Shown piece by piece: positions 16,950 through 24,897 of a stretch of DNA of 64,000 nucleotides (its first letter is position 1; each line of letters starts with the position of its first letter). Under the pieces are notes generated by a model that saw only the letters and a program-made list of their open reading frames with translations, was not told where the DNA came from and ran no database searches. The position numbers were made by a program, and so were the translations under genes. The DNA comes from Acrocarpospora corrugata (GTDB lineage Bacteria > Actinomycetota > Actinomycetes > Streptosporangiales > Streptosporangiaceae): the NCBI RefSeq assembly GCF_009687845.1, contig NZ_BLAD01000039.1, forward strand, positions 186,001-250,000, in the 5' to 3' direction.

Positions 16950-17762
16950 ATGGGCACCGGGAGCAGCGTCAGTTGCGCGCTCGTCTATGAGATCGCCACC
17001 CCGACCACCATGGTGATCCAGGTCGCGGCCACTCCCGATCCCGGCACCCGGCTCAGCGAACGCCTCGACGTCACCAACAACGCCGCCCCACTCCTCGCTC
17101 ACGAGATCGCGGACACACACGGAGGACGTCAACATCTCCTACACGCCGAACCCGGCGTCCTCACCCTCGCCTACCAGGCCAGCATCGACCCCAGTTCACA
17201 ACCACCCGAGCGCGTCACCGAACTGGCGCGGGTGATCGCCCTCCGCCCCAGCCGTTACTGCCCGTCCGACCGAATAGCCGGCTTCGCCCAGAGCCATTTC
17301 GGCTCCCTGCCAACCGCCCTCGATCGCGTACGGGCAATCTGCGACTACGTCTGGGAACACATCACCTACCAGACCGCCACAAGCGGCCCCACCACCGACG
17401 CCATCGACACACTCCTGACCGGACACGGCGTCTGCCGCGACTTCGCCCACCTGGTCACAACCCTGTGCCGAGCCGTCGACGTACCAGCCCGCGTGGCAGC
17501 CGTATACGCACCGGGCCTGTCCCCCATGGACTTCCACCTCGTGGTGGAAACGGAGATCCAGCACTACTGGCAGGTCTGGGACGCGACCCGACTGGCCCCA
17601 CGTCCCACCCTGACCCGCATCGCCACCGGCCGAGACGCAGCCGACGTGGCCTTCGTCACGACCATCTCCGGCACCGCCGAACTACAGAACCTCGAAATCA
17701 CCGCAGTCGCCAACGGCGACCTACCCCTAGACGATCACCAACAACTCGTCACCCTGAGCTGA
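16950..17762 (+). CDS. Transglutaminase-like domain protein
   Basis: This 270-aa protein has an N-terminal beta domain with no recognisable function (1-140) and a transglutaminase/cysteine-protease-like core. The catalytic triad is visible: Cys in GHGVCRDFAHL, His in PMDFHLVVE, Asp in WQVWDATRLAPR. No signal peptide or TM segment is seen, so it is probably cytoplasmic; such proteins may act as peptidases or amidases. It is divergent from the sigma factor gene across 238 bp. Confidence 0.85.
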   Translation: MGTGSSVSCALVYEIATPTTMVIQVAATPDPGTRLSERLDVTNNAAPLLAHEIADTHGGRQHLLHAEPGVLTLAYQASIDPSSQPPERVTELARVIALRPSRYCPSDRIAGFAQSHFGSLPTALDRVRAICDYVWEHITYQTATSGPTTDAIDTLLTGHGVCRDFAHLVTTLCRAVDVPARVAAVYAPGLSPMDFHLVVETEIQHYWQVWDATRLAPRPTLTRIATGRDAADVAFVTTISGTAELQNLEITAVANGDLPLDDHQQLVTLS

Positions 17763-17764
17763 CC

Positions 17765-17789
17765 TGTGGGGGCACCAGGTGCCCGCACA
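17765..17789 (+). terminator. GC-rich hairpin after the transglutaminase-like gene
   Basis: TGTGGGGGCACC (17765-17776) pairs with GGTGCCCGCACA (17778-17789) with one mismatch. No T-run follows, as is common for actinobacterial hairpins. Confidence 0.5.
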
Positions 17790-17913
17790 CGGCGACCGGA
17801 CGGCGAGGCGATGCCAGCAATCCCACCGCCGAGGCCGAAAGCGAAAGCCGGCGTGGAACCCCAGTGAGCGCCCGCCGAAGTTTGCCGACCCCAGTGGCCA
17901 GACGGATGCGCTT

Positions 17914-17945
17914 CCTTGAATCAAGAAGGTATCCTTGATTCAAGG
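17914..17945. promoter_or_regulatory. Twin palindromic operator CTTGAATCAAG / CTTGATTCAAG
   Basis: Two 11-bp palindromes (17915-17925 and 17934-17944) lie just upstream of the XRE gene start. They are themselves arranged as an inverted repeat around an 8-bp spacer. Their position and symmetry indicate autorepression by the dimeric XRE protein. Confidence 0.75.
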
Positions 17946-17950
17946 GAGCC

Positions 17951-18439
17951 ATGGACATCCACGCCATCGGGGAACGCGTCCGCAGCGAACGCGAGCGGGC
18001 CGGCCTCACCCAACGGGACCTGGCCAAGTTGGCCGCCCTGTCCCAGCCCACCCTGGCCCGAATCGAGCTGGGCACCCGGGCGCGGCTCACTATCGCCGAA
18101 CTCGACCGTATCGCCACCACCTTGCGCATCCCACTCGCCGACCTCACCCGCGGCAACCCGGTCCGCGAACGCGTCCGCGTTGCCGCCATGCCACAACGTG
18201 ATCAGCTCTCATCGTCCTGGGGCGGCGGCGATCTCAGAGTTTCTGGTGGGCCGACAACCAGGACAGGCCGTCGCTGGGGCCGTCGGGGCGCCAGGAGATG
18301 GGGAGTTGGACCAAGACCGACAAACCCGTTCCTGGGCGGGATGGGGGTTCGATTCTCACCTGGCCGCCGTGTAGGACGACCTGTTGGTGGATCAAGGTCA
18401 GGCCCAGGCCCGAGCCCGGGCTGCCGACGCGGCGGCTGA
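17951..18439 (+). CDS. XRE-family HTH regulator, apparently truncated
   Basis: Residues 1-70 are a standard XRE helix-turn-helix (LTQRDLAKLAALSQPTLARIE), starting right after the twin palindrome. After about residue 80 (near base 18190) the sequence becomes low-complexity Gly/Arg-rich and runs across the 3' end of the opposite-strand kinase gene. The native C-terminus therefore seems lost, and only the DNA-binding half is likely functional. Relatives commonly precede metallopeptidase or toxin genes; none is present here, suggesting a deletion. Confidence 0.65.
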   Translation: MDIHAIGERVRSERERAGLTQRDLAKLAALSQPTLARIELGTRARLTIAELDRIATTLRIPLADLTRGNPVRERVRVAAMPQRDQLSSSWGGGDLRVSGGPTTRTGRRWGRRGARRWGVGPRPTNPFLGGMGVRFSPGRRVGRPVGGSRSGPGPSPGCRRGG

Positions 18440-19652
18440 AGCGGTTGAAGGCCGCCTGGTGGAGTTCCAGGGGCATGCCGGGGCCGTCGTCGGCGACGCG
18501 CAGGAGGGCGAAGGCGCCTTCCTGCTTCACGGTCAGGTCGATGCGGACGGTGCCCCGCGGGCCGACACCGTGGACGGCCGCGTTGTCCAGGAGGTTGTCG
18601 ACGATCATGCGCAGGCCCTCGGCCCAGCCTCGGACGATCACCGTGTCGGGGAGGTGGGCGACGATTCGCGCGTGGGGGTGGCGGCGGGTGGCCTCGTCCA
18701 CGGCCCCTCCGCTGAGGCTCGCCAGGTCGACCTCTTTCAGGGAGTCGGGATTCATCAGCTCGCCCCTGGCCAGTTGCCGCAGCATCGTGATCAGCCGTTC
18801 CACCCTGGCCTGTTCGCCGGCCAGGTCGCGGATGACCTCCTCGCGGTCCTCCGGCGGCAGGGTCGGATAACCCAGCAGGGAGATGTTGGCGCCCATGCTC
18901 GTCAACGGGGTGCGCAGCTCGTGCGCGGCGGTCGCGGCGAAAGCGCGGGCCGTCTCTAGGGCCTCGGCGGTCCGGTGCACGGCCTCGTCGCGGCGATCCA
19001 GGATGCCGTTCACCACGCCCGCCAGCTCGGCGATCTCCGGCACGCGCGAACCACGCGTCAGGCGGCCTTCTCCGACCTGTACGTCTACCGCCGCCGCGTT
19101 CTTCGTCAGCCGCGCGAGCGGACGCAACACGAAACGACCGAGCACCAGGCCCGACACCGCCCCGACCACCAGGGCGATCAGCGTCACGATCAGGTGCTGA
19201 CGGTACAACTGGGAGATCCGGACGCTCAGCGGAGCCTCCTGCTCGAAGACCCAGAGCCGGCCCCTCCTGCCGTTGACGCCCAGCTCGGTGCTCGCAAAAC
19301 GCCAGACACCGTCCGCCGAGGTCACGGGGCCGGACGCCGGCGTGGGCAGAGACGCCGGCACCATACCCATGATCAGCGGGACGCCCTTGGCAGGAGCCAC
19401 ATAGACACCCTCCGCCGTCTGGCCGAGGTCCATCGGCGTCAGGCGGATCCTGGCCGCGCGACTCATGGCGGCCTCACGCTGCGCGTACGTCAAGGCGAGG
19501 GGTTTGAAGGACTGCATCCGCTGGGTCAGCCGCAGGTCGCGCTCGGCGTACAGGTCGTCGATCGACAGGCGGACGACCAGCAGGCCCGGCAGGCCGACCA
19601 GCAGCGGAACCAGGACGGCCAGGCACAGTGCGAACCGGGTCGACAACCTCAT
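18234..19652 (-). CDS. Sensor histidine kinase (HAMP/HisKA/HATPase)
   Basis: This 472-aa membrane kinase has TM1 at about residues 7-29, an extracytoplasmic sensor of about 125 residues, TM2 at about 153-175 (LIVTLIALVVGAVSGLVLG), HAMP, and the phosphoacceptor His in ATAAHELRTPLTSM. The ATP domain shows NLLDNAAVH, VADDGPGMP and GSGLGLTL. Its ATG overlaps the response regulator stop by 4 bp, making a coupled pair. The signal is unknown. Confidence 0.9.
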   Translation of the reverse strand: MRLSTRFALCLAVLVPLLVGLPGLLVVRLSIDDLYAERDLRLTQRMQSFKPLALTYAQREAAMSRAARIRLTPMDLGQTAEGVYVAPAKGVPLIMGMVPASLPTPASGPVTSADGVWRFASTELGVNGRRGRLWVFEQEAPLSVRISQLYRQHLIVTLIALVVGAVSGLVLGRFVLRPLARLTKNAAAVDVQVGEGRLTRGSRVPEIAELAGVVNGILDRRDEAVHRTAEALETARAFAATAAHELRTPLTSMGANISLLGYPTLPPEDREEVIRDLAGEQARVERLITMLRQLARGELMNPDSLKEVDLASLSGGAVDEATRRHPHARIVAHLPDTVIVRGWAEGLRMIVDNLLDNAAVHGVGPRGTVRIDLTVKQEGAFALLRVADDGPGMPLELHQAAFNRFSRRVGSPGSGLGLTLIHQQVVLHGGQVRIEPPSRPGTGLSVLVQLPISWRPDGPSDGLSWLSAHQKL

Positions 19653-20335
19653 GACGGACGGCCCCGCAGGACGTAACCCACTCCCCTGACCGTCTCCAGG
19701 ATGCGCGGCTCGCCGACGGCCTCCAGTTTGCGGCGCAGGTAGCCGATGAACGTCTCGACCGCGTTGTGGGTGACGGCGAAGTCGTACCCCCAGACCCGTT
19801 CCAGCAGGACCTCGCGGGACAGGACGATGTTGGCGTTCCTGGCCAGCACCTCAAGCAGGTCGAATTCGCGCCTGGTCAGAGTCAGCGGCCTGCCGCCGAA
19901 GACGGCGTCGCGGCCGGCCGTGTCCAGCACCAGGTCACCGACCCGCAGGGCGGAGCCGCCGCCGGTCGTGGCGCCGGACCTGCGCAGCAGCGCCCGCAGC
20001 CGCAGCGCCAGCTCGGTCAGGTCGAAGGGCTTGACCATGTAGTCGTCGGCCCCGGCCGACAGACCGGCCACCCGGTCGGCCACCTCGTCCAGTGCCGACA
20101 GCATCAGAATCGGCACCTCGGAACCGCGGTGACGCAGTTCGGCGCACACCTCGATGCCCGACAAACCGAGCATCGAGACGTCCAGGACGATGGCGTCGAC
20201 CCGATCGGCTATCTCCAGCGCGGCATGGCCGCTCCCGGCGGGTTCCACGGAGAAACCCTCCAGTGTGAGCCCGCGCCGGAGCACCCGCAGGATCGCCGGG
20301 TCGTCGTCCACCACCAGGATCCGGTGTGCGCCCAT
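19649..20335 (-). CDS. OmpR/PrrA-type response regulator
   Basis: This 228-aa regulator starts at the ATG at 20333-20335, preceded by the strong site GGAGGAGG. The receiver domain has the acidic pocket VVDDD, phosphoacceptor Asp52 (IVLDVSM), and the Lys of DDYMVKPF. The C-terminal winged helix includes LTLTRREFDLLEVLARN and ends with VRGVGYVLR. It is the partner of the downstream kinase. Confidence 0.92.
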   Translation of the reverse strand: MGAHRILVVDDDPAILRVLRRGLTLEGFSVEPAGSGHAALEIADRVDAIVLDVSMLGLSGIEVCAELRHRGSEVPILMLSALDEVADRVAGLSAGADDYMVKPFDLTELALRLRALLRRSGATTGGGSALRVGDLVLDTAGRDAVFGGRPLTLTRREFDLLEVLARNANIVLSREVLLERVWGYDFAVTHNAVETFIGYLRRKLEAVGEPRILETVRGVGYVLRGRPS

Positions 20336-20395
20336 CTGCTTCCTCCTCCGGCCGTGGCCCGGCATCGTACGGGACCAACGGCCGGACCTGGCATA

Positions 20396-20920
20396 TTAGG
20401 CCTTACGGTGCACCGTGAACGGAATCGAGACCGGGTGCTGGCGGTACTTGCCCAGGTAGACCTTGCCGGTGGGCAGCGTGTTGCCGTTGATCTTCAGGTC
20501 GCCGACCGTGAGGCTGTCGGCGCAGCTGGTCTTGAAGTCGAAGCCGTCGATCAGGCCGTGGTTCACGACCGTGAAGGTGATCGAGAGCTTGTCCGCGGAG
20601 AGTGCGATCTTGTCCTGCTTCTCCAGCTTGACCCACTTGAAGCCGACGATCGGGGTGTTCGAGGTGATCGTGCCCGAGTAGGACTGGGCCTTGCTGCGCT
20701 TCTGGGTGACGCGCAGGTGGAAACCGTACTTGTCGTGCCAGAAGTAGTCGCCGCTGCGGGAGCCGGGGCCGAGGCCGGTCGGTCTGCCCTGGACCTGGCC
20801 GACCCAGGCGGCCTTTTCGCAGGTGCCGCTGGTCGTGGCGGAGGCGGGGGAGGCGCTGATCAGCGTCGCGCCGATCAGAGTCGCGCCCAGGACAGCGGGG
20901 ATGAGGGTGCTTCGCCGCAT
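20396..20920 (-). CDS. Secreted protein of unknown function
   Basis: This 174-aa protein starts at the ATG at 20918-20920 with AAAGGG upstream. It has a clear Sec signal peptide (MRRSTLIPAVLGATLIGA, probable cleavage after SPASA). The mature part of about 145 residues is rich in beta-forming residues, with two Cys (GTCEKA and TSCADS) that could form a disulfide. No family was recognised. It lies directly upstream (in transcription order) of the two-component genes, separated by about 60 bp. Confidence 0.75.
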   Translation of the reverse strand: MRRSTLIPAVLGATLIGATLISASPASATTSGTCEKAAWVGQVQGRPTGLGPGSRSGDYFWHDKYGFHLRVTQKRSKAQSYSGTITSNTPIVGFKWVKLEKQDKIALSADKLSITFTVVNHGLIDGFDFKTSCADSLTVGDLKINGNTLPTGKVYLGKYRQHPVSIPFTVHRKA

Positions 20921-21030
20921 GGGAAACCCTTTCGTGTGAGCGAACGTGGCGCGCAGGACGATAGGGATGCTTCTTGGCAAGAACCTGAGATTCCGGCGAA
21001 TGCCACGATCGACTCCCGCTGCTTCGCGGG

Positions 21031-21249
21031 TCAGCCGCGTCTCATGCTGAGGATCTCGCGTCCCCGTTCCGGTGTTATCAACCGAGCGGTGCGGGGATCG
21101 GCCAGCAGGGTGATCGGTGCCAGATGGTCGTCGCTCATCGGCCGCCACGTCGACAGTGCGTCGCGTAAGAACGGCCAGGCGTCGTCCCGGGCGAGGGCGG
21201 CACACACGGCGCTGTCGAACTCCGGGTTGCCGAAGCGGGGCTCGGCCGG
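21031..21249 (-). pseudogene. C-terminal gene remnant
   Basis: A reading frame with normal codon bias runs from just after an in-frame TGA near 21250 to a TGA at 21031-21033. Its product would contain FGNPEFDSAVCAALARDDAW and end ITPERGREILSMRRG. There is no start codon in a sensible place and no ribosome site, so it looks like the last 70 or so codons of a lost gene. It occupies about half of the 450-bp gap 20921-21370; nothing else is seen in that gap apart from upstream sequence of the two flanking genes. Confidence 0.45.
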
Positions 21250-21370
21250 TCATGTCACGGGTCATCTCAGCAGAGGCCACTGGCATTTAGCGGGTCGCCC
21301 GCTCACGGGCCTCAGGGGCGTGAACCTGATTGGTTGCCCGTCCGACTGTGCTGGGTGACGGGAGAGTGAG

Positions 21371-21895
21371 ATGACCGATGAGTTGCTGGTGGTACGGGCC
21401 CAGCTGGGTGAGCGGGCGGCGGTGGCCGAACTGGTGGCGCGCTGGCGGATCCCGGTGTGGACGTATGTGCGGCGGATGCTGGATGCCGAGCGGGCCGACG
21501 ACGTGAGCCAGGAGGTCTGGCTGGCCGTGGTCCGCGGCCTGCCCCGGCTGCGGGAACCCGACCGGTTCGCGCCCTGGCTGTTCACCATCGCCCGGCGATC
21601 GGTGGCCGATCGGCTGCGGAGCGAGTACGCCTCTGAGAAGGAAGGGTTCGCGGCGAGCGATGCGGTTGCCGAGGATCCGGTCGGGGCGATGGTGGATCGC
21701 GCCGAAATGGTGAGCGTCCTGTCGGGGCTGCCCGTGCTGGAGCGGGAGATCCTCGTCCTGTTCTACCTGGAGGACCTGTCGGTGGAGGACTGCGCGCAGA
21801 TCTGCCAGGTCCCGGCCGGCACGGTCAAGTCCCGGCTCAACCGGGCCCGTCGAATGCTGCGTACGCACCTGGAGGAGAAGGGATTCCGGCCATGA
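21371..21895 (+). CDS. ECF RNA polymerase sigma factor
   Basis: This 174-aa sigma factor has region 2 from residue 10 to 75 (ERADDVSQEVWLAVVRGL, FAPWLFTIARRSVADRL) and region 4 from 115 to 170 (LPVLEREILVLFYLEDLS, PAGTVKSRLNRARRML). GGGAGAGTGAG precedes the ATG. The stop overlaps the next start by 4 bp, so it is coupled to a small membrane protein that may be its regulator. An ABC-2 exporter and two-component genes follow in the same direction. Confidence 0.9.
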   Translation: MTDELLVVRAQLGERAAVAELVARWRIPVWTYVRRMLDAERADDVSQEVWLAVVRGLPRLREPDRFAPWLFTIARRSVADRLRSEYASEKEGFAASDAVAEDPVGAMVDRAEMVSVLSGLPVLEREILVLFYLEDLSVEDCAQICQVPAGTVKSRLNRARRMLRTHLEEKGFRP

Positions 21896-22386
21896 CCGAG
21901 GAACCGCGCCTGTCGGCGCAGGAGATGATCGAGCAGCTCGAACCGTCGTTCTCGTTGAAGAGGCGCATCCGGGCGGTGGTGGCGCTGTCGGCCGGGCTGG
22001 CCGGCGCGGTGTTCGTGACCGCGCTGTGGCTGGGCGAGTCTGGTCTGCCTGGCCGTACCGGCCTGGCGTTCGGCTTGTTCATCGTGATCTGCCTGACTTG
22101 GGCCGGCTACGGCGGGTGGCTGCTGACCCGCAGGGTGCCGCTGTTCGCCACCGATCAGGTGATCGCCGCCTGGATCGGACTGACCGCCTCCGTCGCCACC
22201 ACCGCGGTCGTGGCCGCCATCGCCGTCCAGCGCGGCAGGGGCCTGGCGCTCGCGCTCGTGGTCGGGGGGCTGTTCGTCGCGACCGCACTGACGCTGGCTG
22301 TGCGAGCCCACGGCCGCCGGGCCGCGCTGCTGCGCCGCGTACGCGAGTTGACCGACGGGGACGCGGGAAAACCCTGGGAATCCTGA
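21892..22386 (+). CDS. Four-TM membrane protein coupled to the ECF sigma factor
   Basis: This 164-aa protein starts with ATGA overlapping the sigma stop. After a 25-residue cytoplasmic head it has four hydrophobic segments (AVVALSAGLAGAVFVTALWL; AFGLFIVICLTWAGYGGWLL; AWIGLTASVATTAVVAAIAV; LALALVVGGLFVATALTLAV). No catalytic motif is visible. Such genes often accompany ECF factors as putative anti-sigma or sensory partners; that role is inferred. Confidence 0.75.
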   Translation: MTEEPRLSAQEMIEQLEPSFSLKRRIRAVVALSAGLAGAVFVTALWLGESGLPGRTGLAFGLFIVICLTWAGYGGWLLTRRVPLFATDQVIAAWIGLTASVATTAVVAAIAVQRGRGLALALVVGGLFVATALTLAVRAHGRRAALLRRVRELTDGDAGKPWES

Positions 22387-22518
22387 CCACGACTCCGCCG
22401 GATCCGGGCGTTCGATGCCTTGGGAGCCGTCTGCTCACAGATTTCTCCCAGAACCGCTCAGCAACCCTGCAGCGAGATCGCGGAGGCTCTGCGTCATGAG
22501 ACGACAGAGAGAGGCCCG

Positions 22519-23424
22519 ATGATCGAAGTGGAAGGTCTGAGCAAGCGCTACGGCCCGGTCACGGCGGTCGACGACCTGACGTTCGACGTCGCGCCCGGGT
22601 CGGTGACCGGCTTCCTCGGCCCCAATGGAGCCGGCAAAACCACCACGATGCGGATGATCCTCGGGCTTGACGCGCCCAGCGCGGGGCAGGCTCGGGTGCT
22701 CGGATCACCGTTCGCCGACCTGGCCGCGCCGATGCGGGCGGTGGGTGCGCTGCTGGACGCGGGAGCCGTACACCCGCAGCGCACGGCCAGGGACCACCTG
22801 CGGTGCCTGGCGTCGAGCAACCGGCTGTCGCCGCGCCGCGTGGACGAGGTCCTCGACCTGGTCGGGCTGACGGCCGTGGCGCACCGGCGCGCGGGCGCCT
22901 TCTCGCTCGGCATGAGCCAGCGGCTGGGCCTCGCCGCCGCCCTTCTGGGGGACCCCGAGGTGCTGCTCCTGGACGAACCCGTCAACGGGCTCGACCCGGA
23001 GGGCATCGTGTGGATTCGTACGCTGATGCGCCAGCTCGCCGCCGAGGGGCGGACGGTGCTGGTGTCCAGCCATCTGATGGCGGAGATGGCGCTGACCGCC
23101 GACCGGCTGATCGTCGTGGCCCGCGGCCGGCTGATCGCCGACACCACCGTCGAGGCGTTCGCCCGCCCGGACGGCGTGCTGGTGCGCACCCCGGACGCGC
23201 GGACGTTCGCCGGCACGCTGGTGGCCTACGGCGCCTCCGCCGTACGGCACGGAGAACAGGACGGCGAGGAGCTGATCGTGACCGGAGTGACCGCGCCCGA
23301 GGTCGGGCGGCTGGCCGCGGCCGAGGGGATCGTGCTGCACGAGCTGACCCCGCGCCGCGCCTCGCTGGAGGCGGCGTTCATGGCGCTGACCAGGGAGTCC
23401 GTCGAGTTCGAGGCCGCCAGATGA
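22519..23424 (+). CDS. ABC-2 type exporter ATP-binding protein
   Basis: This 301-aa ATPase starts at the ATG before IEVEGLSKRYG. It has Walker A GPNGAGKTTT, signature FSLGMSQRLG and Walker B LLLDEPVNGLDPEG. The C-terminal 80 residues are the regulatory extension of DrrA/CcmA-like exporters. It overlaps the permease start by 4 bp. A close paralogue is encoded at 52222-53139. Confidence 0.93.
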   Translation: MIEVEGLSKRYGPVTAVDDLTFDVAPGSVTGFLGPNGAGKTTTMRMILGLDAPSAGQARVLGSPFADLAAPMRAVGALLDAGAVHPQRTARDHLRCLASSNRLSPRRVDEVLDLVGLTAVAHRRAGAFSLGMSQRLGLAAALLGDPEVLLLDEPVNGLDPEGIVWIRTLMRQLAAEGRTVLVSSHLMAEMALTADRLIVVARGRLIADTTVEAFARPDGVLVRTPDARTFAGTLVAYGASAVRHGEQDGEELIVTGVTAPEVGRLAAAEGIVLHELTPRRASLEAAFMALTRESVEFEAAR

Positions 23425-24200
23425 CCACGACGCTCGCCGACACGATCCGCTCGGAATGGTGCAAGGCGTGGACGATGAGGTCGACCTGGATCACTGTGCT
23501 CGGCATCGTCGTGCTCGGCACTCTCTTCGCGCTGCTGTTCGGCTTCGCGAGAGCGACCGAGTACGCCAGGTTCACGATCGCCGAACGCGCCGCCTACCAG
23601 CCTGACCCGGACTTCCGCGCCCTGCTCTTCGCACAGATCGTCGTCGGCTATCTGGGGCTGCGGGCCTTCACCGTCGAGTACGCCACCCGGACGATGCCGC
23701 TGACCCTGACCACGACCCCACGCCGGGGCCGGGTGCTCGCGGCCAAGGCCCTGGTCTGCGCCGCCGTCACGCTGGTGACGGGTACAGTGACGGGGCTCGC
23801 GGCGTTCTTCGTCAGCCGCGCGGTGCTGATCGCCAGAGACGTGCCCGTCAATTCCCTGGACCAGCCAGGCATGACGCGCGTCATGGCCGGAGCCGGGCTG
23901 CTGCTTGCGCTGGTGAGCCTGATCGGGCTGGCCATCGGCTGCCTGATCCGCAGCACGGCGGGCGCGCTCAGCATCGTCATCGTGATCGGCATCCTGGTCC
24001 CGGCGATGTCGTCGCTGTATCCGGAGTGGCTGGCGCGGCTCATCCTGAGCTACTGGCCGATCACGGCGGGGCTGCGGCTGCTCAGCCTGGACGCCGACCC
24101 CACGCTCCCCGGGCCGTGGGCCGGGATCGCCGTGACGTGCGGCTGGGCGGCCGTCCTGCTGGCCGCCGCCTTCGCGGCCTTCCGCGTTCGGGACGCATGA
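23421..24200 (+). CDS. ABC-2 type exporter permease
   Basis: This 259-aa protein has six hydrophobic segments and the ABC-2 pattern: the N-terminal LADTIRSEWCKAWTMRST amphipathic start, FTVEYATRTMPLTLTTTPRRG coupling segment, and a C-terminal FRVRDA tail. It is translationally coupled to the ATPase. The substrate is unknown; neighbouring regulators suggest an envelope-stress or antibiotic response. Confidence 0.9.
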   Translation: MTTTLADTIRSEWCKAWTMRSTWITVLGIVVLGTLFALLFGFARATEYARFTIAERAAYQPDPDFRALLFAQIVVGYLGLRAFTVEYATRTMPLTLTTTPRRGRVLAAKALVCAAVTLVTGTVTGLAAFFVSRAVLIARDVPVNSLDQPGMTRVMAGAGLLLALVSLIGLAIGCLIRSTAGALSIVIVIGILVPAMSSLYPEWLARLILSYWPITAGLRLLSLDADPTLPGPWAGIAVTCGWAAVLLAAAFAAFRVRDA

Positions 24201-24219
24201 TGATGACAGGGAGGTGACG

Positions 24220-24897
24220 ATGGAACGGCTGCTGGTGGTGGACGACGAGCCCACCGTGCGGGAACTGCTGTCGGCGACCCTGCGCTTCGCCGGCTTCGCC
24301 GTCGACTCCGCCGCCACCGGCGCCGAGGCCGTCGAGTCGGTCCTCGACCGGCGGCCCGACCTGATTCTGCTCGACGTGATGCTCCCCGACCTGGACGGCT
24401 TCCAGGTGGTACGCAAACTGCGCGAACTGGCCCGCCCGCCGGTGCCGGTGCTCTTCCTCACCGCCCGCGACTCCCCGGCGGACAAGGTCACCGGGCTGAC
24501 CCTCGGCGGCGACGACTACGTGACCAAGCCGTTCGACCTCGCCGAACTGCTGGCCAGAATCAGGGCGATCCTGCGCCGCACCGGCTTCCCGCACGCGCAC
24601 GCCCTGGTCGTGGGCGACCTGGAGGTCGACGTCGAGGGCCACCACGTGCAGCGCGCCGGCATCCCGGTAAGGCTCTCGCCGACCGAGTTCCGCCTGCTCT
24701 GCTACCTGGCGGACCACGCGGGCCGGGTCGTGTCCAAGACCCGGATCATCCAGGACGTCTGGCAGTACGACTTCGCCGGGGACACCAGCATCGTCGACAC
24801 CTACGTCAGCTACCTGCGCAGGAAGCTGGAGCCGACCGGCCCCCGGCTGATCCACACGGTGCACGGCGTCGGCTACGTGCTCCGCGAGCCCCGGTGA
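24220..24897 (+). CDS. OmpR-family response regulator
   Basis: This 225-aa regulator is assigned to the ATG at 24220, which has AGGGAGG at optimal distance; a GTG six bases upstream is possible. The receiver has VVDDE, Asp52 in LILLDVMLP and Lys in DDYVTKPF; the winged helix ends with VHGVGYVLREP. It overlaps the kinase start by 4 bp. Confidence 0.92.
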   Translation: MERLLVVDDEPTVRELLSATLRFAGFAVDSAATGAEAVESVLDRRPDLILLDVMLPDLDGFQVVRKLRELARPPVPVLFLTARDSPADKVTGLTLGGDDYVTKPFDLAELLARIRAILRRTGFPHAHALVVGDLEVDVEGHHVQRAGIPVRLSPTEFRLLCYLADHAGRVVSKTRIIQDVWQYDFAGDTSIVDTYVSYLRRKLEPTGPRLIHTVHGVGYVLREPR

